Assembly (NCBI GenBank): GCA_002305545.1
Contig: DBRG01000019.1
Span: 1-64,000 of the forward strand
Direction of reading: 5' to 3'
From: Bacteroidales bacterium UBA1374
GTDB lineage: Bacteria > Bacteroidota > Bacteroidia > Bacteroidales > UBA932
Length of the DNA stretch: 64,000 nt
The translations under genes and the position numbers were made by a program. This document shows, piece after piece, positions 62,201-64,000 of the stretch. Every line of letters begins with the position of its first letter. The stretch's first letter is position 1. The notes beneath the pieces were generated by a model. The model was not told where the DNA came from. It made no database searches and was given only the letters and a program-made list of their open reading frames with translations.

Positions 62201-63671
62201 ATCCTCCAACCATTTTTATATCCCGGAATGTATAATTGTTAAAATCAAGACTGGAAAGCATAAGGGTATCCACATCGGCCCGGATATTGCGGATTCCTCC
62301 CTCCCTGATTGCCACACTGGCCTTTGTAAAAAAAGAGCATGGGCCTAATTGTGGTAATCCGGTAAAAAGCCCTGCGTCCAGGCCGCTGCCCCGGGCAATG
62401 CCCGAAAGTAAAACTCCATCGGGATACGCATTGTTGTTAATGACCATATCCACGGACAAGGACCCGAATTGCCCATCCAGCGTTCCTTCAACGGCAAAGT
62501 CTGTCAGCAACCCGGCCAGCCGGCCGCTGAATTGGAACGGAGTTCTGCTCCCGGCATTTTTTTCAATGCTATTCAGGTCAACACGGGCGATAGAGTACAG
62601 GATACCGTTCAGATCATTTAAGTCTGAACTGATATGGTCAAGATCAACCTGCAAGGTGGTTTCTTCTGATTCAGGCAAACCCTTGAGCAGAAATCCGCAC
62701 CGGATATGTGTTCTGCCGGTTTCGGACCGTATGTCCAGGTTTTTTCCACCCAGGCTGCTCACCGTTCCGGTCACCTTTCCTGTAGCACGCACTGCCAGGA
62801 CAAAGTCCCGGGGAAATGACCAGGCATAATAACCGATTGTCCTGAAGGAGAAGTATGCGTTATCCATATCAAGTTCCATAACAACCCGGTTCAGGTAATC
62901 GGAAAGATTCTTAGAATTACCATAATGCATCAGAAAATGACGAGCCTTTATGTGCGAATAATTATCCCGGATGACCAGATTTTTGACCAGGGCCTCCCGG
63001 CTGTCAACAGTTACATCTCCTTCCAGGTGCTGAACCCGGTATCCCGATTTCTCCAGGCATGCAAGATGGTCCAGGCGCGCTTCAACTTTCCCGTCATAAT
63101 AACGTGCGTTCCGGATATCAATAGAAATGTCGCCTATGTGCAAGTCCGAAAAATCCATACACTCCGGGTTATCGTGAGAAGGACCGCTTTCCCTGTTAAT
63201 CATATGGTAGGCGAAATCTTCCAGGGTCACACGGTTTGAACGGATATCCCACCTGAAAGGCCGGGAAGTGGTTTCTTTACTAGCCGGTTCAGGAAACAAG
63301 CTTTCAATATTGGTCGTGCTGTCCTCTATGATCAGGTGATAAGAACCTTCTGACAATAGGACACGGTTCAATCCGATCTTTTTTCCAAGAATGTTTACAC
63401 GGCCAATACTGACCGACATTTTTTTCGAGTGAAACAAAGTGTCAGAAGGAGTGGTTCGTATCAACAGATCATTTATTATCAGTTTGTTAAAAAAGATAAA
63501 ATTGACTTTACCTACCCTAACTTCAGCGCCGGTGGCTTCAGACAACCACAGTGCGGCGCGTTCAGCCATCCGCGTCTGTACCCCGGGAACCTGAATGACA
63601 ATGGCTGTTGCTGCCAGTAAAATGACAGCAATGAAAAGAAAGGAACGCAGTATGTTTCTGAAGATCCCCAT
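59208..63671 (-). CDS. tamB: TamB-like translocation/assembly module protein
   Basis: 1487 residues: an N-terminal membrane anchor (about 8-28), a very long beta-rich AsmA/TamB-like body and a C-terminal DUF490/TamB domain (about 1150-1480: TARGTGLINLGVDPRDDSFSITGDCTVESGNYLF, TLGFNIDIQD, NLGNNPYTRN-like NGNMGNNPYTRNEND). It forms a periplasmic hydrophobic groove linked to outer-membrane protein assembly or lipid transport. The ATG at 63671 was preferred to a GTG three codons upstream. Unlike Proteobacteria, no tamA follows; it is divergent from tsaD. Confidence 0.9.
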   Translation of the reverse strand: MGIFRNILRSFLFIAVILLAATAIVIQVPGVQTRMAERAALWLSEATGAEVRVGKVNFIFFNKLIINDLLIRTTPSDTLFHSKKMSVSIGRVNILGKKIGLNRVLLSEGSYHLIIEDSTTNIESLFPEPASKETTSRPFRWDIRSNRVTLEDFAYHMINRESGPSHDNPECMDFSDLHIGDISIDIRNARYYDGKVEARLDHLACLEKSGYRVQHLEGDVTVDSREALVKNLVIRDNYSHIKARHFLMHYGNSKNLSDYLNRVVMELDMDNAYFSFRTIGYYAWSFPRDFVLAVRATGKVTGTVSSLGGKNLDIRSETGRTHIRCGFLLKGLPESEETTLQVDLDHISSDLNDLNGILYSIARVDLNSIEKNAGSRTPFQFSGRLAGLLTDFAVEGTLDGQFGSLSVDMVINNNAYPDGVLLSGIARGSGLDAGLFTGLPQLGPCSFFTKASVAIREGGIRNIRADVDTLMLSSLDFNNYTFRDIKMVGGLSDGIFNGRMSASDPNLQFLFQGRADLSRSAGTAAGFFANIAYADLNRLNLYKSDSLAVLSGTVRADFSRINNLGDIEGTIQASDLSFVNSRGTHTLEFFTLESDKAEDQTGYRMRIDSDALQAHYNGGDGVMGFLSRVASRNLFRYIPAYFTSRSNEEYEKSADRRAVLDMTVRNSVFFEELLLPGLYISPGTSISLNDYGNDSIRSVIRSERLGYLDHNLRDLDILAVAGVTDLKANIQCRDLSAGPLKAETFRVKATAGNDRVSLDLFYNPGTENQNNALLESDFIFSREEGLNSPAIKAHLVSDHLVINGKTWKLRSDSLVLAGGRLALNNVLLQHHKEQEDPESLLIDGALSREPQDTLFVTLSRFDASLFNTLLPAAYPFSFRGSFTGTGHLTDFYGDRRFLADIVGAQLYVNNTLAGDLHLTSSRDPQTDYLNLEASTTLPGGQTPLLVAGYYKPSGKELDLKATFKDFEAALVAPFLNGLVSDVHGKISGDMHLSGILPNLDLVSGNTAVDKLHFTVDYIKVPYVLSGPVNLTPEGLYLPKDTLRDSRGQYAIVQGGLKYRQFRDIKADLSMSFNNFQGLNLGEKDNDSFYGKAYATGNLVIKGPLDDILVDLSIRPEPNSMIHIPLSSASQARQTSLLTFVEPPLPYTGRDPYTLAALEQKKKKANDSRLTFNMKTELTPDAEILLEINKTTGDVITARGTGLINLGVDPRDDSFSITGDCTVESGNYLFGLQGIVSKRFQIVPGGTIFFNGDIENTQLNLTASYKTKASLNTLLSDTTMISNRRDVDCQILMSGNLMNPTLGFNIDIQDIDPMTRARVESALSTEDKMMRQFVTLLISSSFIPEQESGIVNNSNILYSNATEILSNQLNNILAQLNIPLDVGFNYLPGQRGDLFDVAISTRLFNNRVVINGNMGNNPYTRNENDLVGNVDIELKLDEKGKFRLKAFSHAADQYSNYLDNTQRSGAGFVYQEEFNTFRQLWKRWWNLP

Positions 63672-63689
63672 AGATAACACCTGAACTTA

Positions 63690-63697
63690 CAAATTTA
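63690..63697 (-). promoter_or_regulatory. Bacteroidota -7 promoter element for tamB (TAAATTTG)
   Basis: Minus-strand exact match, 18 bases before the tamB ATG at 63671. Confidence 0.5.
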
Positions 63698-63710
63698 CAA
63701 AAAAAATAGC

Positions 63711-63718
63711 CACATTTG
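63711..63718 (+). promoter_or_regulatory. Weak -7 promoter element for tsaD (CACATTTG)
   Basis: One mismatch to TAnnTTTG, followed by CA, 19 bases before the tsaD ATG; divergent from the tamB element. Confidence 0.4.
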
Positions 63719-63737
63719 CAGACTCAGGGACAAGACA

Positions 63738-64000
63738 ATGGCGTATATTATTGGGATAGAATCTTCCTGCGACGACACATCGGCTGCTGTATTGCAGGAC
63801 ACACTCCTGCTTTCAAATGTCATGGCATCTCAGGAGGTCCACAAGATATATGGGGGAGTAGTTCCAGAGCTGGCCAGCAGGGCACATCAGCAGCATATTG
63901 TTCCGGTTGTCAGCCAGGCACTTGAAATTGCCGGTATCAGGCCCCGGGACATTGACGCCATAGCTTTCACACAGGGGCCCGGCCTGCTGGGGTCGCTTCT
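63738..64000 (+). CDS. tsaD: tRNA N6-adenosine threonylcarbamoyltransferase TsaD (partial, cut by window end)
   Basis: The first 87 codons of TsaD, which transfers the threonylcarbamoyl group to A37 of ANN-decoding tRNAs. MAYIIGIESSCDDTSAAV at the start, then GGVVPELASRAHQQHI with the HxxxH-type metal-binding region and TQGPGLLGSL are diagnostic. The frame is open at the window edge. TcdA at 12161 would act on its product. Confidence 0.95.
   Translation, partial: MAYIIGIESSCDDTSAAVLQDTLLLSNVMASQEVHKIYGGVVPELASRAHQQHIVPVVSQALEIAGIRPRDIDAIAFTQGPGLLGSL

Overview
The window is chromosomal DNA from an anaerobic member of the Bacteroidota, most likely Bacteroidales. Evidence for this placement: several proteins belong to families largely confined to that phylum (DUF3822, DUF4199, DUF4295, BACON, DUF4493/DUF6359, the long Bacteroidota-type LptD, Rho with a long disordered insert). 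Most start codons lack a Shine-Dalgarno sequence. Many genes are preceded by the Bacteroidota -7 promoter element TAnnTTTG. A complete NAD(P)-linked [FeFe] hydrogenase operon points to a fermentative, oxygen-sensitive lifestyle. No phage, insertion sequence, CRISPR array or rRNA gene was seen, so this is mostly core genome, with two short repeat-dense intergenic islands.

Layout. 0-2.1 kb (minus): a membrane-anchored unknown, a DUF3822 protein, rsmD and tRNA-Asp. 2.1-4.7 kb: nrnA followed by two FKBP-type lipoproteins. 4.9-10.5 kb: two surface lipoproteins (DUF4493/DUF6359; BACON plus thioredoxin fold) flank a 1078-residue multi-redox-centre oxidoreductase that looks like a one-chain version of HcnABC-type amine/proline dehydrogenases. 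10.6-14.0 kb: SAM hydrolase, mazG, tcdA and a GNAT-like protein. 14.0-22.3 kb: a hydrogenase locus. A putative sensory/regulatory cassette (DRTGG, anti-sigma-type ATPase, HydS-like sensory hydrogenase, DRTGG, PHP phosphoesterase, HATPase) runs into the structural genes hndB, hndC/hydB, hndD/hydA and hndA/hydC. 22.4-30.7 kb: prfA-pyrF, birA (minus), rsfS-ftsH-cdsA-psd, then rpe and pepD (minus). 30.8-34.4 kb (minus): dnaA, an MCE/MlaD protein and a SPOR-type amidase. 34.4-42.6 kb: lptD, rho, a manganese/heavy-metal exporter, meaB, a DUF1573 protein and a small ferredoxin. 43.5-48.6 kb: secA, lpdA and mgsA. 48.9-50.4 kb (minus): a family-2 glycosyltransferase and a DUF4199 protein. 50.5-59.2 kb: a translation block (thrS-infC-rpmI-rplT-lepB, then rpmB-rpmG-DUF4295, ftsY, pheT). 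59.2-64 kb: tamB (minus) and the start of tsaD.

How the genes work together. The hydrogenase locus would let the cell reoxidise NAD(P)H, possibly together with ferredoxin, as H2, while the upstream cassette may sense H2 or redox state and relay it through anti-sigma or kinase-like ATPases. The maturases HydE, HydF and HydG are not in the window. Envelope biogenesis recurs: LptD, TamB, MCE, amidase, CdsA/Psd, SecA, FtsY and LepB.

The most unusual sequence features are: (i) a dispersed family of about six hairpin repeats with a constant apical loop and covarying stems, in the gaps at 42.7-43.4 kb and 48.6-48.9 kb; (ii) a tandem pair of about 100-bp inverted-repeat elements at 42.93-43.15 kb; (iii) the single-chain oxidoreductase fusion; (iv) the HydS-like protein and its cassette; (v) infC, which appears to start at ATC behind a strong Shine-Dalgarno sequence in a genome that otherwise avoids them.
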